Shown: piece by piece, positions 12,828-26,205 of the stretch
How positions within the stretch are numbered: the first letter of the stretch is position 1
Layout of the letters: every line of letters begins with the position of its first letter
NCBI GenBank assembly: GCA_032173965.1
Contig: CM063284.1
Location: 107,279,910 to 107,343,909, forward strand
DNA length: 64,000 bases
Direction of reading: 5' to 3'
Source: Sitta carolinensis
Lineage: Eukaryota; Chordata; Aves; Passeriformes; Sittidae
Notes under the pieces: model-generated
Seen by the model: the letters and a program-made list of their open reading frames with translations, nothing else
Told to the model about the DNA's origin: nothing
The model's database searches: none
Made by a program: the position numbers and the translations under genes

Positions 12828-12860
12828 AAAAAAAAAAAAATTAAAAATTAAAACATGGAC
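12828..12860. repeat. poly-A tract (A13) with A/T-rich continuation
   Basis: Thirteen A residues are followed by 'ttaaaaattaaaac'. This is simple A/T-rich sequence, and no adjoining processed gene copy is recognised. Confidence 0.9.
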
Positions 12861-13089
12861 AGAGAGAGTTTGGATCAGCAACCAAACCATCCACATGTGG
12901 ATGGTTCCCTACTCTACATAACGAATGGGCAGGGGCTCAGGAAGCAGTGAAGCCAACAGGCTTTGTGGGGTCACACAGGTCAGACCCCACAGGGAGACCT
13001 GTGTCTGTGCAGCTTCTCACATGCAGGATTGGGCTTCATTTCCACTTCAAGGGAGTTCTGACTCCCAAGCTAGTGTTGCAAATTATTTC

Positions 13090-13133
13090 TTTTTTTTTTT
13101 TTTTTCTTTTTTTTCCCTCCGTTCCTTTTTTAT
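13090..13133. repeat. poly-T / pyrimidine tract
   Basis: A T16 run, one C and a T8 run are followed by 'ccctccgttcc' and another T run. On the minus strand this encodes a lysine/glutamate-rich artefact frame. It is simple sequence. Confidence 0.9.
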
Positions 13134-13505
13134 AATTCCTTTCTTTGAAACGTTTTCCTCAGTAGTAATTGCTGCTAAAATTTCACAGAACATTTGCAAA
13201 AGTGACAGCCTAATTCTAGAAAATTTCAAACATTTAAAAGGCATTTGTTCAGAATTTTGGTGCTGAAAAGCTTGGTTGGTGAAGTTTTGCTCACTGAAGT
13301 TAGCTAGGTAATTTTTGCAAATCAGAAGTCTTAAAGTTGAGTATGCTCTGCTTTCATGCATTTTCTTGCTATATTTGGCATAACTGGAGGAAAAATTGTA
13401 TATCAGAGATTCTGTTTTAAGGCACCAGATGGGGATTTCAAAGACCTTAGAAACAGCATTGAAAGTATTTACTTAAGATTAAGAAATTTTCAGTGAAAAC
13501 CCTAT

Positions 13506-13522
13506 AAAAAAAAAAAAAAAAA
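13506..13522. repeat. poly-A tract (A17)
   Basis: Seventeen consecutive A residues. No upstream gene-derived sequence or flanking target-site duplication was seen that would mark a retrocopy. Confidence 0.9.
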
Positions 13523-16500
13523 GTATCTGGTAGCTCGAAACAATTTTTTCCACGTTTGCTTTTGCACTAAACCAGGGTGCTAATTAGCTCTTGGTGTGGC
13601 AAAAAAATGATGTCATTTTACAGTCTCCCTGTTTTGTACTTGAAAAAGGCCTTGATGTTTCCAGGTGGGCTACTACTCCATGGGGATCAGAGGAGTCCAC
13701 CCTTAAGAGGCTTCATGCAGCCTTCTCCAGGGAAGCCTGTGTGCCCACGGCAAATGTGTGCACATCTGCTCCAGAGAGCTCACCAGCAAAAAGGCCAACA
13801 GAACCTGCCGTGTGTGAACACAGCCATGGATGTCCAAAGCAGCTCTCCTTCTGGGACAGGGAAAAGGATGCACAGCTCCATAAAGCTGGTTACAGCTCTT
13901 TGCTAGCTGGTGATCCTGTGCATGGAGCTATCCAGGGATGAGGACCGCCATCCTTGCTCCATTCCATTCCCAGTCCTCTCCTTCCTTTCCTTTGGGCTGT
14001 AGCCTTTCTTTGTTATTTTCCTCTGGGGCTGCAAGTTTTCCCGGCTAGCCACAGACAGTATATAAAACACATTTTACTAAAGTTCTTCCAACAAAAACTT
14101 CATTGAAACAACTTTTAAAGTTGTGAAAAAAATAACAGGAAATTCACACTTAGGCCCTTGAGGATGAAACATGACATATGTCTTCCAACACATAGGCACA
14201 ATGGGGTGCACTATAAAAGTAAATAAGGATCACACCATGGTGCCTAGCTGTTAGAGGACATGCCTTTTGCCATTAAGTTATCATTTCCTTACTTTTTTTG
14301 TCAAAACTCGCATGTACTTTTAATTGTTGACTCCAGTGACTAAATTAATCTTCTTTCTTTTATTTTAATAAAGCAATGTGTGACCTGCCTTAAGGTTAGA
14401 GACTAAAAATTAGCACAAGCATTAACATTTAATATACTAACCAAAATGAAGATTTACATTGCAAACGGATAGGCAGTCTAAATTTAGGCTGCTCACAAAA
14501 TGAGGCTATACACAAATGTATTTCATTAATTATATATGTCTAGGAGAACTTAAATACAGCCAACATTTATGCACACTGAGTACATGTGCCAAAAGTGTTA
14601 CAGTCTTGCAGTGGTGAGTGCAGTTTTAATTTGCATATGCAGTGTGGTTTTTCAATAAAAAAAAGGAAAATTCCCTATAATCTGCCTATGCTTTCATTTC
14701 CCATTTAATATATTGGCAAAAAACTTCTTGGTAGTAATGATCATAGAGTTCACTATTAATATCCAGGAGGCATTTCATTCATTTGAAAGCCTCCCTTGTG
14801 AAATATTAGCACCCATTTGGAATCTTTTAATTCTCAAAAATGATTAGCTCTGGGATTTCCATCCCTTTGGGAGTTCTGGTGCATTTTGAGGGCCAAGACC
14901 TTCCTCAGAACATGGCAGAGAGGTAGAAACACCATTAGCTATCATCGGGTTGCTCTCCCACATGACAGGATCACATTACTTATTACTGGAATGCACTTGT
15001 GAATTCTGTTTTAAGAGGCCCATTTACAGATGAAAGTGTGCACCCCAAGAGCCTCAGGCTTCTGTAGGAGAGCCAGCCTTGGTACAAGAAGAGACCTCCT
15101 CCTGGCTCTGCAGAGATTCACTACATCTTGCCATTCCCGTAAAACCTGAATCCTTAAATGCCCCATATTTTTATCCAGTAGTGGAACAGCCACTTACTCT
15201 TGAGCTAAACAGAGGATGACCATCACTCCGTAATGGTTTTTTCACATTCCTACCTCACAATGCCAATTTCATGTTGGAAGGGGCTAGCTGCTGAACCAGG
15301 AATCTGTTGCTGGTTCGGGGTACTTATCCTGAATGCTGGGCTGGGGGTGAGTGTGCTGCATTTGTAACCCATCTGATTTCCAAGCATGGGTCCGACCTGC
15401 AGAGTGACCTACCCTTCCAGTCAGCTGGGAATTCAGGCCTAGAAAGGAAGGTAACTGACAAGCTCAGCTAAAGGGGAACATAAATATACCTGTGAATTGT
15501 GGAGTAAACAGCTGCTGAGTGATTAAAAACTAAGTAAAACTGAGCCACTTATTCAGTTTTAAAAGCTGTTTGCTGCAAGCATCTTGCAAAGTGACAGATT
15601 TTTTTCTGCTATATAACAAAACATAAAATGAAAGGAGCCTTTCTTACTTCATGACAGCTTAAAAGTGCTGTGCTTTTTTCCCCCTCATATTCTGGAGTGG
15701 TGTCACTTCAGAAGAATAGCTGTGCCAGGAGAGATCAGCATGTGAGAGGGGCCCATCTCCTCTTGAATGGCACACAGCATTGCAGAGATGAGATTGACCC
15801 TTCAGCAAAGAAAACTGAAAGTTAAATACTGACAAGGAAAAATTCTCAGGGTCAGGTCTCTCACAGAAAAGTGTGTTTTGCAAGAGTGTGTCCAAAAAGA
15901 GGGATATTCAGGATAGCATGGGCAAACTGTGCTTCCAGTGATGAATACAAGCTCCTGAAAGCTGCCCCACACATCAATACTGCTCCTGGGGCAGCATCTG
16001 CTATAAGCAGCAGATCACAGCCTAGCCCTGAATGGCAATTGTAAATATACTTCCCGCATTAGTGAGAAAAGTCCTAACACTCTTTCTAGTTTATGTACTA
16101 TATACACAGGAACCAGAGCCCTCACCAAACTATTATGGGTCAGAAGAAAGCTGTCCATCGACATTGAAAAATACAAGACACGGTCTTTACCAAAGAGAGT
16201 CTGAGAGATGTTTATCTATATCTAACATTCTTTCTATTATAAGCTCTTTCTATCCATAGCTGAGAAATTATGTGGGAAGAAAAGACTTACAGATCTGGTC
16301 CTTCGCCTCTCAGGTTACTGCAAAACACTGTCCACCAAGGTAGCAAGAGCCATCTTCTGTCTTTAGAGGACGGAAGCACTTCCTCACAGGAAAAGAATGA
16401 GGCACTGCCTTAGGCTGTCAGAAGAAAGCAGGGACCATCAGATAAGGAAGGCAACCTTCCTCTCCACTCCTGCACAAGAGCAAGCAGATCCAGGCACCAG

Positions 16501-19500
16501 GATTGAGCAGCATCTGCTTATCATTTTGGCCAACTCCATAGGAGTTCTTACGTGGTATCTGCAAAGGAAATGAGCATGTCTAGTAAAGCAACTAGACTGC
16601 TAAGGAAGAGGAGTTGCTGTTCTTATGTGACGTTGTTTCTTGGGAAAGAGATAAGCTGAGCAGATGAAACTTTGGAAAGAGAATCATGGGTCATGAAGGG
16701 TCCTTTCTGAGCCTACTTGGAAGCCAAGACACTGGGATCCAATCATTGACATTTCTATCTTATTGCTAGCAGATGCACAGCAGAGCTTGGTTTGACAAAG
16801 GGATGAGCACGAGATAAAGTAATGGGAAACTGTCCAAAGGAATTTGAAGAGGCATTTGGAGCTGGAATGACATGACACTTTCTATTTACAAGGAGTTTTG
16901 CTCAGAATCCTATCTGAATCAGACTTCAGGGCTGATGTTTGAAAAAGTTTGGAATTCCGCTTTAAAGTTTTGATTCAAATCAGCTCCGGGTCTGAATAAG
17001 AAGCATCATGAACTTTTACTCAGATAAACTCATGTGTTTCATGTAGAATCTGCAGTGCTGCATACTTCCAACATTTATTATTCATAATGAATGAATATAA
17101 TTAATTTCTTCTTTTCTTATCTATCATACCACTTCTTAAACTTAGGGCAGCTTTCTCATTGATAGATAAAGCTTCTACCCTCCCCTTCAAACTTCTCCTT
17201 AAGACAAGATTCCACTTCCACTGAATTAAGCAATGGCCAGTTGGGAAAATAGGTAGGTAAGGGGAATAGTCAATATATATAACTGGACCTCCTACAAAGC
17301 TCTTTGTATTTACATCTGAGAACTAATACACTGTATACTTGTCTCACAGAATTTCATGCATTACTCATCTGCTTAAATTGTTAGCAGCAAACTGAGTGAC
17401 TCAGAGTTTTCTGCTGTTCTGTAACAGCTGAATACGAGGACTGTGTGAGAGGCACAGCACTTAGACAGCACAGCAGCCTGTCAGAGATGACTCAAAGTGA
17501 GATGGGGTCTAGACCTCACAGTCCCACTGCATGGAAGAGCCAGGTCCTTCAGAGGATGGGAAGAAAGAATCTTTGACAGTTCATCCTTCGGAAGTAGCAT
17601 GAAGACCTGAGTATGCTTCTGTGGCAGAATAAGCATCTGCTCCTTTTCTTGCAGGTGTGGCACGGACAGGACTTTACTGCAATGACTAGCCACAGACTTC
17701 TCAAAGTCAGCTGCTTCACAAGGCAATCCCTGCTCACTCAGCCTCTGTCTAAATTGTTTCTGCCAGGAGAAGAGGACGGGTCTCCCTATTTTTTTATCCT
17801 CTTCTCATGTTCCTGTGGCACTGGGGTGCCTTTATCATGCCCTTGCTGGAGCCCCAGAGGCTTAACAGCTGGGTATCTGCTGGGTGCTTTCTCAGAGCTG
17901 ATCGGTTGCTCAACTTCACTGGCCTCTCCTTCCCACCCCTCTGCCTGGCTTCACAGCTGTCTATCAGGCAGCTCCTGCCTCTGTGCTTTCACAGACTCCC
18001 CTTTTCTCATCTCAGTATTTTATCTCTTCTTGTGGGAGGCAGCTGGTTATGAAGAGCCCCTGCTGCTCTTTTGTTCCCCAGAGCTGGATTTTCTAGGGCA
18101 CATCTCTGATCTCAAGTTGTTTGTGGGTGAAAGAATTGGTCATTCTGGATATTTGGCTTTTCTCCCAAGAAGATATATCTTCCCTGGGATCTTTTGCTAA
18201 TTTTTACATCAACCTACTGGTCTTATACTCTGAATCATTGACCAGCTGCCCAGAGGATCTGTTGTTCTTCAGGTAGAGTGGGATGAGCACAGCAGCCCCA
18301 GCCACTCTGACTGCATCCCAAGCATGGTAAGACAGCATTATGTCTGCTTCTTAAAACTGCGAAATAAATAAGAAATAGGGAAATGATATTGACCTCACAG
18401 TCAATGTCTCTTTCATGAACTGAGTCTCTTGGTTTATAAGTCTGTACACAGCTCATTGCTATAAATATCTCAGTGATCCAGTACGAAAACAACGTACGTG
18501 AAGAGATGTGAGGAGTTTGTCTTCCTTGTAGCTCACCAAGAAAGTGTGATTTACAACAAGACCAGCACTGTTATACATTAAAAGCAGGCAGTCCTTGTAG
18601 TCAGCAACCTGTGATGGTAAAATACGACTGCTGCCTCAATATTGTCTCCGGTATCAGTGTGCAGGCTGCAGCCCCAGCTCACGCAGCAGGGACAGCGAGC
18701 ACAAGAGGAGGAAGGGAAGCAGCACAGGATTGCCGTGTCAGTCCTTGGACGGTGTTCCCAATGCCTTTTGTGTTCTCTTCTTCAGTCCCTGAGAGTTGCT
18801 TGAAGTTTTAGGAGGGAGGGAGTGATATGGCTGCAATGACAGCTGTGTGTGCTGGGTATTAAAGCACTTGTCACAGATAGTTCAGGTTTTCTTGCTACCA
18901 AAAGTGCACTTTCAAAAAGACTTACTGATGTTTACAGGCAAGGCCTTGCGTGTAGAATTTTAAGTCGCTGATGATCTTGTATATTAGAAGACATAAAGGA
19001 CAACTTTGAATAATGACAAAATAAAACACTTTCATTCCATTTTCAGTTCTGGTAATTGTCTATAATGTGGTAAAAGTCTATGATAAGTCTCTCAATTGCT
19101 TAAAAATATTCATTCTGGTTTTTGGGAGCTGCTCAATGAAAAGGTCTGTCTTCATGGATGCCCTTTGGAGAAACCTTGTCACTTCACAGTTGCCTTAGTT
19201 TGTATTTGGACATCAAGCTAAGAAGATTAAATTATACACAGATTGCAACTATGCACACATTTAAGGCTGGAAAAATAATCACTGACTCATTAAAAAGCTT
19301 AATTCAACTCCGTGAAGAGTAGAACTGGAGAGTATTGTTTCTTTCTAGAGCTCCTTTCTGAGCTCCTATGCAGATAAAGCAATTTGCTCTCACACTGGAG
19401 GACAGGTGAAAATTTGTTCCTGCCTGTAGCAGCTGGATGTGAGCTCTATATTATGAGGTCTGTATTAAAAATGCTCACACAGCAGTGCTAATCTTTGGGG

Positions 19501-20485
19501 GAGGTTTCAGATAGGGCTGGGCAGACAAACTGCAGAAAAGTAATATAACGGGAAGAGCAATCACCTAGAAATTTCTGTTTAACACTTTCAGAGTGCTGGA
19601 TAGCCATAAAGGTCACATTCTAAAGGAGGAACCTTCCCTGTGGAGGGAGGATGTAATCTCCCAGGGTAAAGACACTGGGAACTGCACAGTCATGCACCCA
19701 GAGGAAGCCTGGAGCAGGACAGGAGGCCAAGGAAAATCTGTCTCCCCAGAAAGGATGCTGGTGCACTGGGCAGCTGCATCACTCTTAACCTAACACAATC
19801 TGATGTACTAATTCCAACAGTGCCATTTAAAGCACTGTCTCTTCAAACTCTCCCATTTGTTATCTTGTCCTCTGGACCATTTTTATTTAGAAATATTCAG
19901 AAAGATGAAAAAAAAAAAACATTAAACACTTAAAACTTGCTGAGCTGTGGAGGAAAATACCATCACTAAATAACGTATTCCTTTTTTCTCTCACCTGTGT
20001 TTGCCTTGCCTAATTTGACTGTAGGTATCTTTGCAGCAAGTCCCATCTACTAACCTGTGTTCACATTTCCTTGTAAAAATCATCCTTTTTGTCCACTGAA
20101 ACTTAGGCATTTTCTTTACTATACACAGCTAGGAATGAAAGAAAGAAAGACATGTTCACACAACTTTTTGTCTTGTTAGTATCACACAGGAATTTTGACA
20201 GATCAGAGAAAATTCAATCTACTTCCTTCAATTTTTTAGTCTGTTTCAGTACAGATGCTGCAATGTGAGCAGACACCAGTGGGACACAGTGGGTACTTAA
20301 AGATGAGAGGCTGGAAAGAGTAACTCTATCTTGAGAGTGAAGGTCTGAGGGAGTCTTTATAAGCTCAGATATTCCAGGAAAAGTGTGATTCATCCCACCT
20401 GACTGTCAGCACTTATGCTTTAGACACTCACCTCTCTCATGTAAGCACCCTTTGGAGATAAAGGAAGCAAGTAGGCATTTTCTCC

Positions 20486-20720
20486 TAAGATTTAGATTAG
20501 TTGTTTGGAGGAAATTATTTACTCAGAGGGTGGTGAGGCACTGAAACAGGTTGTCAAGAGAAGTTGTGGATACTCTATTCCTGGAAGTGTTCAAGGGCTA
20601 GATGGAGAGGGACCTGGGCAACCTGGTCTAGTGGGTGGCATCCCTGCCCATGGCAGAGGGGTTGGAACGAAATGATCTTTAAGGTCTCTTCCAGCCCAAC
20701 CCATTCAATGATTTTATGAC
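20486..20720 (+). mobile_element. CR1 LINE 3' end, 5'-truncated
   Basis: The sequence follows the CR1 3' terminal consensus: 'agatttagatta', 'actcagagggtggtgaggca', 'gaacc/gaaacaggttg', 'gttcaagggctagatgg', 'cctggtctagtggg', 'ctgcccatggcag', 'ggttggaac', 'gatctttaaggtc' and a tail of 'attcaatgattttatga'. Only the last 235 bases or so are present, which is the usual severe 5' truncation of CR1. It contains no reverse transcriptase and cannot move. The divergence of the tail suggests an old insertion. Confidence 0.95.
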
Positions 20721-23700
20721 TTCAACAATGTAGCTCATCTCCCCTGGTTTTGACTCTACTTTAGGAACTGCAATTGAGATTTTTTTTTCCTTCTCACAAG
20801 AAGTCTTTCAGATCTAGATATTTAGCCTGGAAATATCTAAAGTGAACAGGGAAGTCTCACTCCAACAATATATGTACCAGTTCCTGTATAGTTTGGAAAA
20901 ATGTGTGTAGTAGGAGGTAAGACATTGGAAGATAAACCATTATATCAATCTATATGTCCACTGTGAGGATGCTACAGATGTGACTGTGCAATAAGTGATC
21001 CTGTTAATAAAGAGAAGGTTCATTCCTACTGACATGGAGTCCATATGGTACATGAATATGATGCCAGTGAAATCCACAGGACACAAGGAAATGTGATTAA
21101 CTGCTAAGCACAATAGCCTGGAAGAGTAGCAAAAGAGCTTCACAATCCATGCTCTAGAAATATTTCAGCATTGTTCATTAGAACAATGTCCCCCAATGCT
21201 GCACAAACCTTTATGACACCCATAATCTCTTGTACTGTTCCTCACACCACAGCAAGTTATAGTTGTTGGATTTCTGCTATTATATCTATAATCTGCTGCA
21301 AGATGGTGAAAAAAACCTTTTGGACTGAGTGAAGTAGATGTTCTGTTGATCCTTCTGGATGAGCTGTTGATTGCAGGGGTGAGTGCCTGCTCTTGGAAAA
21401 GGCTGGACAAAATGCCACTGTTAATTCCTATGATGTTCCAAGTTCCTGATGTTCCTAGCTAGATACCAACCTTCATGGTCTAGCATAAACATTGTGACAG
21501 GGAGTGTTCATACCAGGAAAAAACCTTAGGCTATGAACAGCAGGAAAGGGATAAATAATCATGCAATGTCTGAATGTGTCAACTCCCAGAAGGGGAAGAA
21601 AAAAGCAATGATTGCAGAGACTAAGGGCATGGAGCTGCCCAGTGGAGAGAAGGCTGTCTACCAACAGGCTGTTGACAGATTTGGAGACTCAATTACCACA
21701 CATGGCAGAAGAAAGAAACTAGACATTTGCAGCTATGCTATTAGACTGATGACCAATTATATCCCAGCTGGATTGTTTAACAGCTGGAAGAAATTTCCAA
21801 CAACACTGATAAGTCATGATATTAGGCAGAAGAAGTATGACCAAGTGCTGGCAATGTGCAGTCTAAACTATTTTGACATCAGTGGAAAATATGCATTGCT
21901 GAAGAGAAACCAATAAACATGAGCCATTATCACTTGACTATTTTTATACAATATGCTGGGGGAAAGGGGAAGGAGGTCACCCACTGCTGGGTCACTCGTA
22001 GAGCAGTGGTTTAATCACAGCATAGCACCAATATGCAATTCAGAGAGACAGCATGGTCCAAGCTAGCATTCTAGCAGCTGACAGGGACATATTTATCAGC
22101 CAACAACAGCTTGAGGGCAACATGAAATTAGATCCTCAAGGGAAGCCCTTGGAAAATGCAAAATCACAAGTCATTGACTCTGGTTGAGCTTCTGTAGAAA
22201 GAACAAGACCACCACAAAGATGTTTCTGTACAGACGCTAAGATTAGTAGAGCACAAATCAGCAGCCCTGGGGTGATGCAGGCAAAATGGAAGAAGTTTTG
22301 GGGAAAAAAGCCCATCTCCACTACCCTCTTTTGATTATAATGTCTGAGATATCAAAGGTGTTACCGTTAGTGCAGTTAGAATCCAGCTCTGTCACACTCT
22401 TGAGGAAAGGAGAGAGACGTTATCCATTCACCCACCTGCCCAACTTTTGTTTGCTTTTTGGAAACAAGGAAATGGATCTAAAACACTTCCAACAGGAACT
22501 GCAGCGAAGAGTTTGCAAGAGAGTTGAGTTTGAAGGAAATCAGTATATGTTCATGTGACTGTAATGTTAACAGAAATTTCTTCATGTTCATTTTAGATGT
22601 CTTAGTCAAAAGTCTGCTTCATCATACAAATGTGAACCTTTTATGCGGTGTTAACAACAGGCAATACAAGGGACAGGCTAACCTAAGATGTTATATATTC
22701 TATGGGTGTAAACATTTTTCTGACTTCCAAAACAGATTGCCAAAGTGTGGCATGTGGTAGAGATAACAGGTTACACATTATTGGCTCTCTCCCTTTTTCT
22801 CAGCTGCTGAATTTCATTAAAAGATGGCTAAAATGCATTAATTACTTCCTTAATATTCCTGTAATTGCTATTGCTTTGGCATAGGGAGGATACATGATAG
22901 GAAGTAGGAGAGGAGGTGATCTTTTTAGATGGGAGAATAGGAAGGGAAGTGTTCATCAGTCAGTCCTATTAAGATGTGATCCCAGATGATAAAGGAGTTT
23001 AAGGACCCCTGCTGCTTTAGCACATCTCTGTGTTTTCATTATTGTAGCAAGAGAATGAACTGTCAGGCTCACAGAGAGACTGCTTTGTCGCCGAGCTAGT
23101 CCCTCGATTTGACAAGTTTTACAGCTTTGTAACATTGCTGATTTCAGCAGAACTGTCCTTAGTTTCCATGAGTATAAAGGAAGGGGGACTTTGTCACCCT
23201 GCTTTTATGGAAACTGAGGCCCAGTAACACCTTTCAATGCTGGTTTGTTTGGTTTTTTTCCAGAAGGTGAAGACATAGAGCCATTGTAACACAGGAGGTA
23301 ACAATCTTCTGGTGTCATCAGCTGTCAACATCAAATGTTCCATCTGTCCTTGCAACTTTGTACTTCTCCAGTTGTTCCAGGAGGACTAGGAGCAGGACTG
23401 GACTGTACAGGCAGCTACCAAAGAGCTCAATGTGTGCTACTCACACTGCTGTCTCCTGACCTTCGCAGGAGTGGTGCAGCCTTCTTGCTCAGTGTATCAT
23501 GCTGCAGGTGGGCTGCAGAAGCTGCAGTCCTGAGGTGGGTCTTTCAAAAATTTATCCTTAGCCTTGTGTCTTGAAGTAGAACTTGGATGAGCCAGTTCAC
23601 AAAAGTCTGAAATGCTTCCCGTTGGCCCACAAGTGATCATTATTATAGTTATAAGGTGCTTTAGCTGGAAGGTGATGCTAACAGAATTTTACTAAATTTT

Positions 23701-24537
23701 GACAGGAGGAAAATAACCACTGTCTATTTGGATCACTTTATTAAATATACATATAAGCAAATTTTTAAAACTGTTCTCCCTTTTTTTAGTACATTTCTAT
23801 TTGATAGCAAATAGAAAATATATATTTTTTTAATAATATGTATTTATGTTGAGTTCTGGCAGTGATAAAAATATAGCTGATTGTAGCTTTCCCGTATGTG
23901 TATAAAGCATAGCTGTTCTGAATCTGCTCCTTCCACTTCCTTCACCAGACTGCTACATGTCTGTGTGTAGTGAGCTCCTTGGAACAGGAGGTCTCTCTGT
24001 AGTTTCAACCGTGCTTCACTTACTTAAAAAACCAAATCGTTAAGTAGCATATTTGTGATATAATAGCAAATAATAAGGACAGGCCTTGGAGACCTGCACC
24101 TCCAGGGCTTTCCTCTCAACCTGTGTTCAGCTCATGTTGTTAAATTGTCTGGGACCCCACCTATTGCCAAAACAGTAAGACAAAGCCTTGTTAGTCATAA
24201 ATTGATGCATAGATGACAGCTATTTCAGAGAGACTACCAAAACTGCTCAAGAAATTTAGACATATCTCAGAAGCAGGGCAGTTTTGGAAATTCTGCCTCG
24301 TTGTTGCTGTTTTGTTTCTTTGTAATTCTTTCAATACTAATATTTACAAACATTGCACACCATTCTGGGCACATTATTCTTACTACGTGTGTGCAGAGAC
24401 CAACACATGGTAATGGGCTCTCTTCTTATTGAGAAACACTGGGCACAACTTAGCAAACAATAAACCTAAGGCAAATAATAGTACCAGTAAGTGTGTGCCT
24501 GCAATCAGTTAATACTTTGGGGTCTGGGGTATTTTTG
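20721..24537. other. non-coding DNA between two CR1 tails
   Basis: No gene is supported. A 127-codon frame with unusually balanced, lysine-rich composition lies at 21533-21916 and is discussed as a finding. A patch at about 23.04-23.17 kb retains CpGs and looks less decayed than its surroundings. A very AT-rich patch lies at 23.74-23.87 kb. Confidence 0.7.
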
Positions 24538-24783
24538 TAATCATTTAGGTTAGAAAAGACCTCTGAGATCATTAAGTCCATCCTGTGATGGAACACCACC
24601 ATGAAAATGAGACCATGGGACTGAGTGCTATAGGCAGTGTTTCCTTAAACACTTCCAGAAGTGGTGGCTTCACCATCTCTTTTGGTAGTCCATTCAAATG
24701 TCTAATTTGCGAAGAACTTCCTCCTAATTCCTTCTAAACCTTCCCTGGCACAGTTTAAGGCTATAATTTGGTTCCACTTGTGA
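24538..24783 (-). mobile_element. CR1 LINE 3' end, minus strand
   Basis: Read on the plus strand it begins near the element's 3' end with 'aatcatttaggttagaaaag', then 'acctctgagatcattaagtc', 'aaacacttccagaag', 'ttcaccatctct', 'gaagaacttcctcctaat' and 'cttccctggcacagttt'. This is the reverse complement of a CR1 subfamily tail of the type that contains the 'cacttccagggatggtgact' wording. It is 5'-truncated, non-coding and diverged. Confidence 0.9.
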
Positions 24784-25122
24784 CCCTTAGCTACAGCTCA
24801 GACACTGGATTTTATGCTGTGGCTTCAGAAGAATCAGGGAAGGGCTCTTAGTGCACAAGACTGAGCCTAAGGGCCCGGCATCTCTTCTTGGTGTCAAGGT
24901 TTGGAAAAGAAAGTAGTGACCTAAAAGAGGACCCCAAGCTGCCACCCGATTCTCACAAGTCAAAACAGGATTCCTTTTGAAGATTTTCACTGTCACCTCT
25001 TTTAATATCTAGGTACATCTTGAGTCACTTCCAAATCAAACAGCATAGTAATATTCTCAAAATTAATAAACGTGAGAATGAAGGATGTTTCTTGGCAAAA
25101 TCCTGTGCATACCTATTGCATG

Positions 25123-25170
25123 GCATAAATAATACATTGTGATAATTAATAATGATAAATAATAAATAAT
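25123..25170. repeat. AT-rich simple sequence, ATA/AAT units
   Basis: Short units such as 'ataataaataatg' and 'gataattaataatg' repeat imperfectly over about 50 bases. It is low-complexity sequence with no coding potential. Confidence 0.75.
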
Positions 25171-26205
25171 GCAGTCAGTTGCGGCACTGGGGACTGTGAA
25201 TAGACCTACATTTATAAAAGTTGAAATTCAAAGCTAAAGGATAATGTTTCAAGCACTAAGCTGCAACATTCTGTAGTGTTGTACAGTTCAGATAATTTTA
25301 GCATTTAGTAAAGATGTCTGACCACCCATCTTGCTTTTAAGCACATAACACCAAACAACATCAACAACAGTTCATGCCTACTGCAGACCTTTGAGCGTCA
25401 GGTTTACATGTCTGTGAGTCAATTCCAGTGACCCAAACTGCTCCCACAAAGCAGGAATGGGCAAACAACTGCACCAACAATTGTGTGCACCCTTGGAACT
25501 AGGTCATAAAAAGAGAGGAATGACGCAGCTCAAAAGTAGCCACAGAGCATTTCAAAATTCATCTTTACATAAAACATACTTAATATTTACCATCCTGTAC
25601 TATTAATAAAGACATTGTATTGCTGCTCCTCTTTCACTGAATTCACTTGTTGGCCCTGCATATTAGCCTCTGTTCTAATAGGAAATGGGAGAGCTGATTG
25701 GCAGTTCATTGAACCAGGCACTTCTTAAGGGAAAAATTGAAGAGGTTAATTATAATATCTCTTACTGCTTTAGTATTTCTGTGAGCCACAGTGTAAATAT
25801 AACATAAGCCTAGAATGGAAACCAATATTTTCCTGACACCTCCCCAAGCAGGCACTCTAGGTTTTATGATGCTGAAGAGTCAGAGAATTCCAAACCTATT
25901 CCTCTGTATAGCAAAACAGGGACTTTCAAACAGAAAAATAAATTTGTTGGCTTTAACAATATATATTTTTGGTTAACTTAGCAGTTTCAAAAGTCCCTGC
26001 TTTCCCATGAATTCAAATGGGAGCTGCATTCACTGAGTTCTACTCTGCTGCAGACTGTCATGTTGACAATCTGTAAGCCATTTATTTATTATTTTTCACT
26101 GTAAGTGCAGCACCTTTTTCAGTGATTTAATTTTTTAGTCAATTATATATAGTGGTTAGAATGGCTGTTGTATTCCACTGCTGCTTCATTTAAAGATACG
26201 CTGCT

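Larger units (their letters stand above)
10408..20485. other. non-coding unique DNA
   Basis: No gene is supported. The stretch contains somewhat GC-richer patches at about 11.0-11.8 kb and 13.6-14.0 kb, where longer chance frames occur (179 codons at 11296-11835; 195 codons at 17613-18200). Neither shows a domain I recognise. Homopolymer tracts lie at 12828-12840, 13090-13114 and 13506-13522. The intervals at about 12.2-12.6 kb and 14.2-14.6 kb are AT-rich with TAAT-core clusters. Confidence 0.7.

Noticed and set aside
13090..13133. Poly-T as the reverse-strand A tail of a processed pseudogene
   Set aside because: No polyadenylation signal, gene-derived body or target-site duplication is recognisable. 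Processed copies are rare in birds.
16965..16990. 'gattcaaatcagctccgg' as a tRNA B box
   Set aside because: No matching A box, acceptor stem or cloverleaf arms can be drawn around it.
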